DNA of 64,000 nucleotides from BOKV01 sp041987205 (lineage in GTDB: Bacteria > Pseudomonadota > Alphaproteobacteria > Rhizobiales > Rhizobiaceae). The DNA lies in contig JBHIWX010000001.1 of NCBI GenBank assembly GCA_041987205.1, forward strand, positions 49,250 to 113,249, written 5' to 3'. The notes below the pieces were generated by a model. It did not search any database. It was given only the letters and a program-made list of their open reading frames with translations, and was not told where the DNA came from. Made by a program: the position numbers and the translations under genes. Each line of letters opens with the position of its first letter. The stretch's first letter is position 1. Below, in pieces: positions 63,434 through 64,000 of the stretch.

Positions 63434-63724
63434 TTACTTGCGCGCGCCCATGACCGCGCCGATGACGCCGTTGAGCACGCCGCCGCCGACCAGGCCGCCG
63501 ACAATGTCGCCGACGATCGAGCCGGTGCTCATCGCACCACCGCCGCCGCCCATCATGCCCGCGATCACCGGGCCGAGCGCCATGCCGCCGCCGACACCGC
63601 CGACAACGCCGGAGATCAGCTTCGGCAGCATCGCCATCGCCGCCTGCTTGAGTACCGTATTGACAGCCGCACCGCCGACAATACCTGAAATCGCCTGAAT
63701 GATGATTGGAACCAGAGCTTCCAT
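63434..63724 (-). CDS. small glycine-rich hydrophobic protein
   Basis: 96 residues, about a quarter glycine. ISGIVGGAAVNTVLKQAAMA and the later GGMALGPVIAGMMGGGGGAM and GLVGGGVLNGVIGAVMG are glycine-zipper-like hydrophobic stretches. The ATG follows GGGAGGCCAATC, a strong ribosome-binding site. No signal peptide is seen. Similar small Gly-rich proteins occur in rhizobia without known function; it could insert in membranes. Confidence 0.7.
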   Translation of the reverse strand: MEALVPIIIQAISGIVGGAAVNTVLKQAAMAMLPKLISGVVGGVGGGMALGPVIAGMMGGGGGAMSTGSIVGDIVGGLVGGGVLNGVIGAVMGARK

Positions 63725-63863
63725 GATTGGCCTCCCGCCACTTATTGTTGCCGCATTCGCCAATGGGCGAATGCCCATGACCGGATAAAGCATAGTCGGC
63801 TTATACTAAAGTTCAAAGACGATTCACCTTGCCTCATCCACAGGCAGGACGGGCCGCAAAACG

Positions 63864-63892
63864 AAAAACCGGCGGCCCATTCGGACCGCCGG
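63864..63892 (-). terminator. rho-independent terminator for the gene at the right edge
   Basis: CCGGCGGCCC-ATTC-GGACCGCCGG stem with AAAAA on the plus-strand left side, which reads as a U-run on the minus strand. It lies about 32 bp after the stop of the partial gene. Confidence 0.8.
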
Positions 63893-63923
63893 CAAATTTC
63901 GTGTCTGCGAAGCGTGGCGTCGT

Positions 63924-64000
63924 TCAGGCAGCCTTGACTGCCGGACGACCACGAACCTCGGCAACGTAATCGGCCATCAATTGCTGGCAGATCGCACCGG
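63924..64000 (-). CDS. partial gene, C-terminal end only
   Basis: The minus strand reads GAICQQLMADYVAEVRGRPA then VKAA and TGA, in a frame open to the window edge. About 25 codons are visible and I do not recognise the product. A terminator downstream supports a real gene end. Confidence 0.6.
   Translation of the reverse strand, partial: GAICQQLMADYVAEVRGRPAVKAA

Overview
The window looks like a chromosome segment of a GC-rich alphaproteobacterium, most likely order Hyphomicrobiales (Rhizobiales). The evidence is the dnaG-rpoD pair with a long acidic RpoD, an exonuclease-CBS-DUF294 protein, DUF3489/DUF2924/DUF5681 proteins, and rhizobial-type CAGGGAA repeat DNA. No species can be named from sequence alone.

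Layout. (1) 1-2.2 kb: a class III aminotransferase and a LuxR-type regulator. (2) About 2.5-42.17 kb: a putative genomic island that ends at the 3' end of a tRNA-Ile(CAU) gene. It is bounded by imperfect direct repeats of about 150-240 bp. The left end holds a broken tyrosine integrase, a ParB-domain DNA methyltransferase and two DUF5681 proteins. The right end holds DUF3489, DUF2924 and a large serine recombinase. About 33 kb of catabolic cargo and IS3-family debris lies between them. (3) 42.2-64 kb: ordinary core genome (SIMPL protein, acyltransferase, DUF294 protein, solo LuxR, dnaG, rpoD, an AT-rich orphan patch, small regulators, ArsP-like permease, MscS, YjbQ, CspA, MBL hydrolase).

Cargo cluster A (6.8-26.1 kb) reads as an aromatic-acid or polycyclic-aromatic pathway. 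It has a ring-hydroxylating dioxygenase (alpha, beta, Rieske ferredoxin, FAD reductase), an extradiol dioxygenase, a hydratase-aldolase of the benzalpyruvate type and an aldehyde dehydrogenase. It also has a phthalate cis-dihydrodiol dehydrogenase-like enzyme, a 4,5-dihydroxyphthalate decarboxylase-like enzyme, a class II aldolase/decarboxylase, an ABC importer of the nitrate/sulfonate type, a cysteine-less isochorismatase-fold protein and a tandem metallo-beta-lactamase protein. Four copies of TTCTG-N5-CAGAA sit before the IclR gene and three operons, so IclR probably controls most of the cluster. A TetR gene inside the dioxygenase operon is probably served by two perfect palindromes 20 bp apart upstream of it.

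Cargo cluster B (27.8-38.6 kb) has a TRAP transporter, a beta-hydroxyacid dehydrogenase, three SDRs, an MBL hydrolase, a serine beta-lactamase-like esterase, a carboxymuconolactone-decarboxylase-like protein, a P450 and a FadR-type GntR regulator. Related GTCATACAA-type sites lie in three of its promoter regions. Its substrate is unknown.

All functional statements are inferred from motifs and family knowledge; no database search was run.
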